A DNA stretch of 10,374 nucleotides, taken from the NCBI GenBank assembly GCA_947468255.1, contig CANIMM010000085.1, positions 1 through 10,374 of the forward strand. Reading direction: 5' to 3'. Of this stretch, positions 1-6,649 are shown one piece after another; positions within the stretch are counted from its first letter, which is position 1; every line of letters starts with the position of its first letter. The notes beneath the pieces were generated by a model. It was not told the origin of the DNA. It did no database searches and was given only the letters and a program-made list of their open reading frames with translations. The DNA comes from Chitinophagaceae bacterium (lineage in GTDB: Bacteria > Bacteroidota > Bacteroidia > Chitinophagales > Chitinophagaceae). Position numbers and translations under genes: made by a program.

Positions 1-224
1 ATATCCAGCGGATCGCCATCATGCCCCAATGTTTGTGGAATAAAACCGTAATTGATAGGGTAGTGAAAGGAGGAGTGAATAATTCGGTCCAACTTTAATA
101 AACCTGTTTCCTTGTCGATTTCATATTTCGCCCTAGAACCCTGAGGGATTTCAATAAGCGCATTGACGATTTGAGGTGTTTTTTTTCCGAAGTGGGCGCC
201 ATGCCAGGGGTGGAGTACGTACAT
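1..224 (-). CDS. ppa: Inorganic pyrophosphatase, family I (N-terminal part, cut by window edge)
   Basis: This is the first 74 codons of a soluble family I inorganic pyrophosphatase, which hydrolyses pyrophosphate to two phosphates in the cytoplasm and so pulls biosynthetic reactions forward. The reading frame starts at ATG (224-222) with MYVLHPWHGAHFG and runs off the left edge. The family's active-site residues are visible: Glu25 in IEIP, Lys33 and Glu35 in AKYEID, Arg47 in LDR, Tyr59 in NYGFIPQT, and the metal-binding set Asp69, Asp71 and Asp74 in DGDPLD, lining up with E. coli Glu20, Lys29, Glu31, Arg43, Tyr55, Asp65, Asp67 and Asp70. The start is supported because the HPWH segment is typical of Bacteroidota versions and little precedes it. 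It lies 60 bases downstream of crcB on the same strand, and no clear promoter is visible in that gap, so read-through from crcB is plausible. Confidence 0.93.
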   Translation of the reverse strand, partial: MYVLHPWHGAHFGKKTPQIVNALIEIPQGSRAKYEIDKETGLLKLDRIIHSSFHYPINYGFIPQTLGHDGDPLD

Positions 225-284
225 TATTTTATTGATTGTTGCGGTGATGAAAAATTGAAGGCAGCCATTTGCTGAATGGTTTCT

Positions 285-650
285 TTACCCACTGATCAGT
301 TTGAATCCTGCCCAAACAGCTACCATTCCTATCAATAAACTGCTTAGGGTATAACAGGCAGCCATTGCGAATTTTCCGTTTTGAAGCAATTGCAAATTTT
401 CGAGTGAAAAGGTAGAAAAAGTAGTAAAGCCCCCACATATCCCAGTGGTTAAAAATAATTTCCAATTGTCAGAAAAGGATTCATTTTTAAAACAGTAGGC
501 CATTATTAATCCTATGATAAAGCTTCCGGCAATATTGACCAGTAAAGTGGCAAGGGGAAAGTTTTTTGGACCAATCACCCAGCTGGTTCCATATCTAAGT
601 ATACTGCCAATTGCACCTCCCAAACCAATTAGTAAAATATTTCGGATCAT
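285..650 (-). CDS. crcB: Fluoride-specific channel CrcB/Fluc
   Basis: This is a 121-residue Fluc/CrcB fluoride channel, a small inner-membrane protein that works as an antiparallel dimer and lets toxic fluoride leave the cell. Four hydrophobic segments are seen (about 3-26, 33-54, 65-88 and 95-118). Family signatures present are GxxGSxxRY at 11-20, the conserved Asn39 in TLLVNIAGSF, and the GGFTTFSTFS motif at 73-82, whose Phe78 and Phe81 correspond to the phenylalanines of the fluoride path and whose threonines sit near the central sodium site. The length is normal for the family. The ATG at 650-648 is only 9 bases past the stop of the upstream lipoprotein gene, so it is probably translated from a shared message. 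There is no room directly upstream for a fluoride riboswitch, and none was recognised further up. The next gene downstream is ppa, whose product is fluoride-sensitive. Confidence 0.95.
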   Translation of the reverse strand: MIRNILLIGLGGAIGSILRYGTSWVIGPKNFPLATLLVNIAGSFIIGLIMAYCFKNESFSDNWKLFLTTGICGGFTTFSTFSLENLQLLQNGKFAMAACYTLSSLLIGMVAVWAGFKLISG

Positions 651-659
651 GTGACGATT

Positions 660-1064
660 TTACAAGTTTCCTGAAAATGTATACTTTAAATCAACCATCC
701 ATTGTCCGTTGATTCTAACCATTTTCAATTTATTGCTTTTGTCTTTTTTGAATGAGTTAGAATAATTGATGATGCTTACGGAATCATTTACAGGACTGAT
801 TTCGTTAATGATAATGTCTGCATTTTTATAGTTTTCCAATTCTGCCTTGCTTTTTGATTCATATTCTTTTTTGAATAGTTCAAAATACTGTTGATTGGTT
901 TCTTCCCTTAAAACATAAGTCTCGGCATCTTTAAAATTATTGTCAAGAATATCCTTTATAAATCCCCTTGCCACTTCTATGTCTGTGTTGGTAATTTTTT
1001 TTTCAGTATTACAGCTGGTTAAAGCCATACAACCAATAATTACGAGCAATAATGTACGTTTCAT
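660..1064 (-). CDS. Small lipoprotein, DUF4878/NTF2-like
   Basis: This is a 134-residue predicted lipoprotein of unknown function. It has a short signal peptide with two basic residues, a hydrophobic stretch (4-15) and a lipobox LTSC with the acceptor cysteine at 18. The mature part resembles DUF4878-type NTF2-like lipoproteins of Bacteroidota: an N-terminal helix VARGFIKDILDNNFKDAETYV (30-50), a central helix rich in Lys and Glu, then beta strands ending in LKMVRINGQWMVDLKY (113-128). That 'x-G-x-W-x-V' strand is characteristic of the fold. It sits between a longer lipoprotein of the same general type (76-base gap) and crcB (9-base gap). A TAACTTTA box (1068-1075) lies just before the start, preceded 17 bases upstream by TTTG, a possible promoter. 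The family assignment is by eye. The lipoprotein call is firmer than the domain name. Confidence 0.8.
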   Translation of the reverse strand: MKRTLLLVIIGCMALTSCNTEKKITNTDIEVARGFIKDILDNNFKDAETYVLREETNQQYFELFKKEYESKSKAELENYKNADIIINEISPVNDSVSIINYSNSFKKDKSNKLKMVRINGQWMVDLKYTFSGNL

Positions 1065-1067
1065 AGT

Positions 1068-1096
1068 TAAAGTTAAACAACTTTGTTATAATCAAA
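1068..1096 (-). promoter_or_regulatory. Candidate Bacteroidota promoter before the small lipoprotein gene
   Basis: On the minus strand TTTG is followed after 17 bases by TAACTTTA, a 7/8 match to TAnnTTTG, and the box ends 3 bases before the ATG. If used, the message would begin at or next to the start codon. The region is AT-rich, so a chance match is quite possible. Confidence 0.25.
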
Positions 1097-1140
1097 ATAA
1101 AAATCAGCTATTTTGTATACTGCGGATGGGGCAAATAATT

Positions 1141-1770
1141 TCATGAATGTTGTTTTGGGAATTCATCCGATTTTTCTACCACTTTCATTCTCTTTTCAAT
1201 TATTTTCATTCGATCTTCAATCACTTTTTTTAATGAGTCTTTGTTGATTGAACTGAGCTGCTCTTGTAAACCCTTAGTGATGGATTGCTTCAGACTGTCT
1301 AGATTGTGAGATTGTAATATTTTTTTTATATCCTGCTCCTTGGCGCCAGCATTTTGCAATCCAGTAGAAATGAGCGAAATTTTCCATTTACCATCTTCCT
1401 TCAGTAAGGAAAAGGGGCGGGTTTCGGTTCTGCCATCCATCGAAAATGTAACCTGTACGGTTGCATTATTTCCATCAATTTTATCTTCTTTTATTTCAAT
1501 GGTAGCTTCTTTGGTTTGGTCTGAAAACTCTTTTGCCAATTTGTCTTTCATACTATTGGATCCAGTAGAATCAAATTGTGCAAGAAGATTTTCTCCGATT
1601 TCAAGCAAGCCTAGATCAGATTGGGTTATATGATTTTTTATTTCAGCCATATTACCTGCTTTGGCAGCTTCAATGAAAGCGGTAACGGTTTTTTTTGGGG
1701 TATCTGACAATTCGCTTTGGCAACTCAATATAATCAGGGTAAGGCAAATAAAAGGGAGTATTCTTTTCAT
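1141..1770 (-). CDS. Lipoprotein, DUF4878-like, with charged helical C-terminus
   Basis: This is a 209-residue predicted lipoprotein. The signal peptide (MKR, hydrophobic 4-15) ends in a lipobox ILSC with cysteine 17. Residues about 25-137 look like a DUF4878/NTF2-like domain: a first helix TVTAFIEAAKAGNMAEIKNHI, a middle segment, then strands ATIEIKEDKIDGNNATVQVTF and the closing strand LLKEDGKWKISLI. Residues 146-200 form a long Lys/Glu-rich stretch likely to be helical, possibly a coiled coil, which the smaller downstream neighbour lacks. The role is unknown; related proteins are annotated only as domain-of-unknown-function lipoproteins, and I infer an envelope location from the signal. 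It follows phoH by 81 bases and precedes the second lipoprotein by 76. The gap upstream holds a weak 5-bp inverted repeat (1817-1830) without a T-run, so neither a terminator nor a promoter is clear there. Confidence 0.82.
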   Translation of the reverse strand: MKRILPFICLTLIILSCQSELSDTPKKTVTAFIEAAKAGNMAEIKNHITQSDLGLLEIGENLLAQFDSTGSNSMKDKLAKEFSDQTKEATIEIKEDKIDGNNATVQVTFSMDGRTETRPFSLLKEDGKWKISLISTGLQNAGAKEQDIKKILQSHNLDSLKQSITKGLQEQLSSINKDSLKKVIEDRMKIIEKRMKVVEKSDEFPKQHS

Positions 1771-1851
1771 TTTTGGGAATGTTTTTTATTGAAGAAGCTA
1801 TTGAGTAGCCAGCTGTCCGATTACCATCGGTTAGGTGGAATGTTTTTAAAA

Positions 1852-2829
1852 TTATCTCCGCTCATTGGTACTGTCAAATTCTTTGTCTTTATCGTATGCC
1901 TTGATGATCGCCTTTACCAGCTTATGTCTCACTACATCTTCTTCATCAAGTTCGATATGTGCAATGCCTTCCACATTTTTTAATATTCGAAGCGCCTTAT
2001 CAATACCACTGCGCATATTTTTTGGAAGATCTATCTGTGTGGGGTCTCCTGTTATGATGGCCTTTGCATTGGCACCAATGCGGGTAAGAAACATTTTCAA
2101 TTGCCCATCATTGGTATTTTGAGCTTCATCCAAAATGATAAAAGCATTGTCCAGTGTTCGGCCCCTCATGTAAGCAAGCGGGGCAATTTCAATGGTTCGA
2201 GTGGTCATATAATAACCGAGTTTATCTGCTGGAATCATATCATCTAATGCATCGTAGAGCGGACGTAAATAGGGATCAATTTTTTCTTTCAGATCACCGG
2301 GTAAAAATCCAAGATTTTCTCCAGCCTCCACTGCAGGACGAGTTAAAATTATTTTTTTAACTGTTTTCGCTTTGAGCGCTCTTACTGCCAATGCTACGGC
2401 AGTATAGGTTTTTCCGGTTCCAGCAGGACCTATGGCAAAAACGATGTCATTTTTGTCAACGGCAGTTACCATTCGTTTTTGGTTGGCTGTTCGGGCCCTC
2501 ACTGTTTTGCCATTTGGCCCAAATACGAGTACATCATTGGGATTTCGATCAACAAAATTATCTACTACCTGTTGGTCATCCCCACCTAAAATCTGATCGA
2601 AATAATTTTCACTCATGTGTCCGTTGCGTTCAATGTATTGAACGATCAGGTTAATTTTTTCCTTGGCATCTACCACCTGCTCGGGTGCCCCGCTCAGTTT
2701 TATTTGTGTGCCCCGGCTTAAAATTTTCAGAAGAGGAAATTTTTTTTTAAGAAGGTCAAGTTTACCATTGTTAACTCCAAAGAATTCAATTGGGTTAACG
2801 GTTTCAAGGTTAATAATTGTTTCTGTCAA
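1852..2829 (-). CDS. PhoH-like P-loop ATPase (YbeZ type)
   Basis: This is a 325-residue PhoH family protein, a cytoplasmic ATPase related to the helicase core and linked in other bacteria to RNA metabolism and ribosome maturation alongside YbeY. Residues about 1-75 form the N-terminal, KH-like region typical of this subgroup (LKILSRGTQIKLSG). The PhoH ATPase domain covers about 110-315. Its motifs are Walker A GPAGTGKT (134-141), the ILTRPAVEAGENLGFLPG signature (161-178), Walker B FIILDEAQN (230-238) and the sensor-like GDPTQIDLP (261-269). The length agrees with family members (about 320-350). The start is the first ATG of the frame, and the protein begins with a segment expected for the family. 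It heads a run of co-oriented genes (two lipoproteins, crcB, ppa), and a terminator upstream (2989-3023) isolates it from the OmpA gene, so it should have its own promoter. Induction by phosphate limitation, as the name suggests, is not shown here. Confidence 0.95.
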   Translation of the reverse strand: MTETIINLETVNPIEFFGVNNGKLDLLKKKFPLLKILSRGTQIKLSGAPEQVVDAKEKINLIVQYIERNGHMSENYFDQILGGDDQQVVDNFVDRNPNDVLVFGPNGKTVRARTANQKRMVTAVDKNDIVFAIGPAGTGKTYTAVALAVRALKAKTVKKIILTRPAVEAGENLGFLPGDLKEKIDPYLRPLYDALDDMIPADKLGYYMTTRTIEIAPLAYMRGRTLDNAFIILDEAQNTNDGQLKMFLTRIGANAKAIITGDPTQIDLPKNMRSGIDKALRILKNVEGIAHIELDEEDVVRHKLVKAIIKAYDKDKEFDSTNERR

Positions 2830-2892
2830 AATAGGTTGGGTTTAAATGTGTAGGTAAGAATGGTTGGATGAACATATTAAAAACTTCTATTT

Positions 2893-2929
2893 CAAATTTA
2901 CTGATTTGCTTTTAATATTAGGTAACAAA
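2893..2929 (-). promoter_or_regulatory. Candidate promoter of the phoH gene
   Basis: On the minus strand TAAATTTG (2900-2893) matches the Bacteroidota -7 consensus TAnnTTTG exactly. It lies 63 bases before the phoH start. The nearest upstream TTTG (2929-2926) is 25 bases away, longer than the usual 19-21, which weakens the call. Its place between a strong terminator and the gene fits a promoter. The rest of the 222-base gap (2830-3051) holds only this box and the terminator. Confidence 0.35.
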
Positions 2930-2988
2930 ATTTATACACATTCTGTTAAAAAAATAAATGCTTTGAAATGAGGAGGTATACATCCAAC

Positions 2989-3023
2989 AAAAATCCCGAC
3001 TGCCTGGGGCAATCGGGATTTTT
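2989..3023 (-). terminator. Strong intrinsic terminator after the OmpA-family gene (symmetrical)
   Basis: A perfect 11-bp inverted repeat, AAAAATCCCGA (2989-2999) with TCGGGATTTTT (3013-3023), encloses a second 4-bp stem TGCC/GGCA (3001-3004 with 3008-3011) and a 3-base loop. The T-run exists on both strands. It lies 28 bases after the stop of the minus-strand OmpA gene, so that is the gene it most likely ends. Confidence 0.9.
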
Positions 3024-3051
3024 GAAAATAACAATTTGTTAAATATAAATA

Positions 3052-3915
3052 TTATCGTTCCAATAGTTTAAAAAACTGATCTAACTGTGGCAATATCACT
3101 ATTCTAGTTCGGCGGTTTAGCGCCCTTCCATCGGCAGTGGTATTGTCACCAATCGGTTTGTATTCACCCCGTCCGGATGCAGTCATGTGTGCAGGGTCTA
3201 GACCATATTGTTTTTGTAAAATGCGAACAATAGCAGTTGCCCTTTTTACACTCAGATCCCAGTTGTCATTGAGTACGGCATTTTTAAAGGCTACACTATC
3301 GGTATGGCCTTCTACCATAAACTCAATAGTAGGTTGATTTTTTAATACCATCGCTACTTTTCCAAGCACTTCTTTGGCTCTTTCAGTTACATCATAACTT
3401 CCACTTTTAAATAATAATTTATCTGAAATGTCAATGTACACTACTCCTTTTTCTACCTTGATATTAATATCCTCGTCCGCTAAATTTCCAATAGCACCCT
3501 TCAGATGAGTAACCAATGCAAGATTTAAAGAATCTTTGCGGTTAAGCGCAGATTGAAGTCCTTGGATATAGGCATCTTTTGATCCGATATTGTCGAGTGA
3601 TTTTTTAATACTCTCAGCCTGTGATCCTGAAATCACCGATAAATTTTCCAGTTGCTTCAAAGCTTGGTTATTATTATCTTTAAGGTAACCCATCTGTTTT
3701 TTAAGGCTTTCTACTTCTGATTCCAGAAGAGCTCTTTTTCGGGCATTCTCTACTGTCAAGCTATTACAATTATTTAGAACTTCCTGTAAGGAAATTAGTT
3801 CCGTTTGTAATTGAACATAGCGAAATTGCTCAGCTCTTAATATTTTCTTACTTACACATGAAGAAAAAAGGAGTGTGCCGGTAATTGCGAATAGAATGAT
3901 TTTTTTTAATTTCAT
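3052..3915 (-). CDS. OmpA-family lipoprotein with coiled-coil and peptidoglycan-binding domain
   Basis: This is a 287-residue envelope protein. A signal peptide MKLKKIILFAITGTLLFSSC ends at the acceptor Cys20, giving a lipoprotein. Residues about 25-130 are rich in Leu, Glu, Lys and Gln and likely helical, a coiled coil (for example LQTELISLQEVLNN and ALLESEVESLKKQMGYLKD). Residues about 155-277 form an OmpA C-terminal domain with VEGHTD (201-206), LSVKRA (221-226) and NRRTRIVI (267-274). Asp206 and Arg225 match the pair that holds diaminopimelate in other OmpA-like proteins, so binding to peptidoglycan is expected. It would link the outer membrane to the cell wall. The frame stays open upstream to an ATG at 3975, but that would put 20 residues before the signal peptide and lies over the promoter box at 3937-3944, so ATG 3915 is preferred. 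The gene is flanked by its own promoter and terminator and looks monocistronic. Confidence 0.92.
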   Translation of the reverse strand: MKLKKIILFAITGTLLFSSCVSKKILRAEQFRYVQLQTELISLQEVLNNCNSLTVENARKRALLESEVESLKKQMGYLKDNNNQALKQLENLSVISGSQAESIKKSLDNIGSKDAYIQGLQSALNRKDSLNLALVTHLKGAIGNLADEDINIKVEKGVVYIDISDKLLFKSGSYDVTERAKEVLGKVAMVLKNQPTIEFMVEGHTDSVAFKNAVLNDNWDLSVKRATAIVRILQKQYGLDPAHMTASGRGEYKPIGDNTTADGRALNRRTRIVILPQLDQFFKLLER

Positions 3916-3936
3916 AAGAATTGTTTTAGCTATAAG

Positions 3937-3967
3937 CGAAGATATTGAATACCCTCGAAATAACAAA
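3937..3967 (-). promoter_or_regulatory. Bacteroidota-type promoter of the OmpA-family gene
   Basis: On the minus strand TTTG (3967-3964), a 19-base spacer and TATCTTCG (3944-3937) fit the TTTG / TAnnTTTG promoter, with 7 of 8 matches in the -7 box and ideal spacing. Transcription would start near 3930, leaving a leader of roughly 15 bases before the ATG at 3915. The position supports the shorter of the two possible starts. Confidence 0.65.
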
Positions 3968-3996
3968 TCAATCAATTTTACTTTAATTTTTGTTGT

Positions 3997-4015
3997 AAAA
4001 TGGGCCCAATGCCCA
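3997..4015 (-). terminator. Probable terminator of lon
   Basis: On the minus strand TGGGC (4015-4011), a 5-base loop and GCCCA (4005-4001) are followed directly by TTTT (4000-3997). The hairpin begins 18 bases after the lon stop codon. The stem is short but GC-rich in an AT-rich region, and the next gene has its own promoter just beyond it. Confidence 0.5.
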
Positions 4016-4032
4016 GTTTAATCCTATTTTGA

Positions 4033-6432
4033 TTAAGTCAAGGCAATATCAATTACTTGCTGCATTGTTTTTACATAATGAAATTTAATTCCTTTTATGA
4101 ATAACTGATTGATCTCAATTACGTCCTTTTCATTTTGCCAGCACATGATAATTTCCTTCAGACCAGCCCTTTTAGCGGCAAGTACTTTTTCCTTGATACC
4201 ACCTACCGGCAATACCTGTCCGCGGAGGGTAATTTCTCCTGTCATGGCTAAGTAGGGTTTAATTTTCCTGCCGGTAAATGCGCTTGCCAAGGCAGTCATC
4301 ATGGTGATACCTGCACTAGGTCCATCTTTTGGCACTGCTCCCTCGGGTACATGTATATGAATATTTTTGTTGTTGAACATTTCAGGGTCAATGTTCAGTT
4401 TTTTCGCATTCACCTGCAGCCAGGTATAAGCGGTGGAGGCGCTTTCCTTCATTACATTTCCAAGGTTTCCAGTCATTTTTAATTCACCTTTACCATCGCT
4501 CAAACTGATTTCTATAAATAAAATATCTCCTCCCACATAGGTCCAGGCTAGTCCAACAGCTACACCAGCCATGTTGGCTATTTTGTACATTTCGTTGCTA
4601 AACCTTGGCTTTCCTAAAATCTTTTCAAAATCGACCTGTGTAAGGGTAGGTTTTAATTTCCCCTTGGTAGCATATTGTTTGGCAAGGTTTCGCATAATTG
4701 CCGCAAGTTGTCTATCAAGGTCTCTCACGCCGCTTTCCCTAGTATAGTCTTCTATGATCTTTTCAAGGACTTTATCACTTACCTTGATATTTACATCTTT
4801 GAGTCCGTGGGCTTCTTGTTGCTTGGGTAATAAATGTTGTCGGGCAATTTCAATTTTTTCTTCTACAGCATATCCACTCAGATCAATGATTTCAAGACGG
4901 TCCCTTAAAGCCGGTTGAATGTTGTTGATATTATTGGCAGTAGCGATAAAGAGTACTTTGCTGAGGTCATATTCCAGTTCCAAGTAATTATCGTAAAAGG
5001 AATTATTTTGTTCGGGATCCAATACCTCCAGCAGGGCAGAGGAGGGGTCTCCGCGTTGATCATTGCCTACTTTATCAATTTCGTCCAAAATCATCACTGG
5101 ATTACTACTTTTTATTTTCCGGATCGATTGGATAATTCTTCCGGGCATTGCGCCAATATAGGTTTTCCGATGTCCGCGTATCTCGCTTTCATCATGTAGT
5201 CCACCAAGGCTTACCCTCACATATTTTCGGGCTATGGCATGGGCTATACTTTTGCCCAGACTAGTTTTGCCAATTCCGGGAGGGCCTACAAAACAAAGGA
5301 TGGGACTTTTCATGTCTCCTTTTAGCTTTAGTACGGCGAGGTATTCCAGGATGCGCTCTTTAATTTTGTGCATACCATAATGATCATGGTCCAATATTTT
5401 TTTTGCTTTTTTCAGGTCATAAGAGTCTGGGGTGTAATCTTCCCAGGGCAGGTCCAGCATTAGGTCGAGGTGGTTGTAAACGACCGAGTAATCCGGCGTG
5501 CTAGGATGCATTCTTTCAAGTTTTTCTGCTCCTTTTTTGAACATCTCCATAGCGGGTTTAGGCCATTTTTTTCCTTCCGCTTTTTTTAGCATTTCTTTCA
5601 CTTCCGCTACATTATCTCCACCCAATTCCTCCTTGATGGCCTTCATTTGCTGCTGCAAAAAATACTCCCTTTGTTGTTTATCTAGTTCTGCACGGGTTTT
5701 ATTGGTAACCTTATTTTTTAATTCCGTGTATTGCAGCTCCGTTTGCATCAGGTTCATTAATAATTCGGCCCTTGCCTTGATATTATTAATTACCAGCAGC
5801 CTTTGTTTATCCTTGATATCACTGTTTAAATTGCTGCTTACAAAATGAATTAGAAATACAGGGTTTTCGATGTTCTTCAAAATGATTGCTGCCTCACTGG
5901 GAAGGTTAGGCGAAATTTGCACAATCTGACCGGCCAGATCTTTGATGCTGCCTACCATCGCATTGAAATCCTTGTCATTGTTCAGCACTTCTTCTTCCAG
6001 TGTTTGAATCTTTGCTTTGAAATAAGGTTCTTCGCAGGTAATTTCATCAATTTTAAAGCGTTTCTTTCCCTGTATGATGATGGTTGTTCCTCCATCAGGC
6101 ATCTTTATGAGTTTAGCGATTTTTGCTACGGTACCAATTTCTTCGAGGTCACTTACAGTGGGTTCTTCTACACTACTGTCTTTTTGCGCTATCACGCCTA
6201 TCAATTTGTCAGCTTTGTAAGCATCACTTACCGCTTTTATACTCTTATCTCGTCCTACGGTAATGGGTAGTACTACTCCCGGAAATAGCACGGTATTGCG
6301 TAAGGGTAGTAGCGGTAATTCGGTTGGAATCACTAGTGTGTCTGCATCTTCGCTATCATCTTCATTGAGTGGAATGATGGGCAAAAATTCCATTTCTTCT
6401 TCAGGGCCCTGTAAATAAAAGCTTTTATTCAT
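4033..6432 (-). CDS. lon: ATP-dependent protease Lon
   Basis: This is a complete 799-residue Lon protease, a cytoplasmic hexamer that unfolds and degrades damaged and some regulatory proteins using ATP. The substrate-binding N domain starts at ELPLLPLRNTVLFPG (38-52) and is followed by a helical linker rich in charged residues (about 215-300). The AAA+ domain carries Walker A GPPGIGKT (383-390), Walker B VMILDEID (446-453) and the arginine-containing NIQPALRDRLEII segment (504-516). The protease domain has the catalytic Ser706 in PKDGPSAG and Lys749 in GGIKEK, 43 residues apart as in E. coli Lon. About 30 acidic residues (EEEMEF through DDSEDAD) precede the N domain, an extension common in Bacteroidota. 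The first ATG (6432) is chosen; Met14 is a possible alternative. It is divergent from cca, and a sigma-54-like site lies about 75-90 bases upstream. Confidence 0.97.
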   Translation of the reverse strand: MNKSFYLQGPEEEMEFLPIIPLNEDDSEDADTLVIPTELPLLPLRNTVLFPGVVLPITVGRDKSIKAVSDAYKADKLIGVIAQKDSSVEEPTVSDLEEIGTVAKIAKLIKMPDGGTTIIIQGKKRFKIDEITCEEPYFKAKIQTLEEEVLNNDKDFNAMVGSIKDLAGQIVQISPNLPSEAAIILKNIENPVFLIHFVSSNLNSDIKDKQRLLVINNIKARAELLMNLMQTELQYTELKNKVTNKTRAELDKQQREYFLQQQMKAIKEELGGDNVAEVKEMLKKAEGKKWPKPAMEMFKKGAEKLERMHPSTPDYSVVYNHLDLMLDLPWEDYTPDSYDLKKAKKILDHDHYGMHKIKERILEYLAVLKLKGDMKSPILCFVGPPGIGKTSLGKSIAHAIARKYVRVSLGGLHDESEIRGHRKTYIGAMPGRIIQSIRKIKSSNPVMILDEIDKVGNDQRGDPSSALLEVLDPEQNNSFYDNYLELEYDLSKVLFIATANNINNIQPALRDRLEIIDLSGYAVEEKIEIARQHLLPKQQEAHGLKDVNIKVSDKVLEKIIEDYTRESGVRDLDRQLAAIMRNLAKQYATKGKLKPTLTQVDFEKILGKPRFSNEMYKIANMAGVAVGLAWTYVGGDILFIEISLSDGKGELKMTGNLGNVMKESASTAYTWLQVNAKKLNIDPEMFNNKNIHIHVPEGAVPKDGPSAGITMMTALASAFTGRKIKPYLAMTGEITLRGQVLPVGGIKEKVLAAKRAGLKEIIMCWQNEKDVIEINQLFIKGIKFHYVKTMQQVIDIALT

Positions 6433-6505
6433 ATTTTTTTTAATGTAAGGTCAAAATGTCAAACTCCCTGATTTGGACGGTTTGTTTTCTTTGGATGGGT
6501 ATATT

Positions 6506-6523
6506 GGCAACATTAGTGCCGAA
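6506..6523 (-). promoter_or_regulatory. Sigma-54-like -24/-12 element upstream of lon
   Basis: On the minus strand TTCGGCACTAATGTTGCC (6523-6506) matches the sigma-54 consensus TTGGCAC-N5-TTGC at every key position except one (C for G at the third base), with GG and GC separated by exactly 10 bases. A start would be near 6495, giving a leader of about 63 bases to the lon ATG. An rpoN gene or an enhancer-binding site is not visible here. The call is by pattern only. Confidence 0.4.
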
Positions 6524-6635
6524 AGGAAGCTGTGTTACCAATTTGGGCATCTACCAACTCAAAACGCCTGTTTTTGACCGATTAATTCCGACCATCAAAT
6601 AAATTAGCTTCCTATTACTTATGGATCTTAGGGCT

Positions 6636-6643
6636 TATTTTTG
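6636..6643 (+). promoter_or_regulatory. Candidate -7 box of cca
   Basis: TATTTTTG matches TAnnTTTG exactly and ends 6 bases before the cca ATG. No TTTG element was found at the expected 19-21 base spacing, so this is a half-match. If used, the cca message would have almost no leader. Confidence 0.3.
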
Positions 6644-6649
6644 CAGCCT

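Larger units (their letters stand above)
6433..6649. other. Divergent lon/cca intergenic region
   Basis: This 217-base gap separates the divergent genes lon and cca and must hold promoters for both. It contains the sigma-54-like element (6506-6523), two TTTGAC-type direct repeats on the minus strand close to lon (TTTGACA then TTTTGACC, about 6459-6473), and a TAnnTTTG box just before cca. No short gene, RNA gene or terminator hairpin was recognised. Confidence 0.6.

Noticed and set aside
265..279. CCATT/AATGG hairpin at the end of crcB as a terminator
   Set aside because: It has a short, AT-rich stem with the T-run more than 8 bases away, so it is not convincing as a barrier between crcB and ppa.
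1065..1140. Fluoride riboswitch upstream of the crcB group
   Set aside because: The gap does not show the conserved riboswitch core by eye, and the 9-base gap directly before crcB is too short.
1817..1830. CCGAT/ATCGG inverted repeat as a phoH terminator
   Set aside because: The stem is only 5 bp and no T-run follows it on the minus strand.
3916..3975. A longer OmpA-family protein starting at the ATG at 3975
   Set aside because: It would place 20 residues ahead of a normal lipoprotein signal peptide, and the extra codons overlap the likely promoter -7 box at 3937-3944.
4915..6270. Plus-strand open frames opposite lon
   Set aside because: They are antisense shadows of a clearly conserved protease, with no family features of their own.
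6641..6649. TTG start for cca three codons upstream
   Set aside because: The TTG is part of the TATTTTTG box, and the ATG at 6650 already gives the expected family N-terminus.
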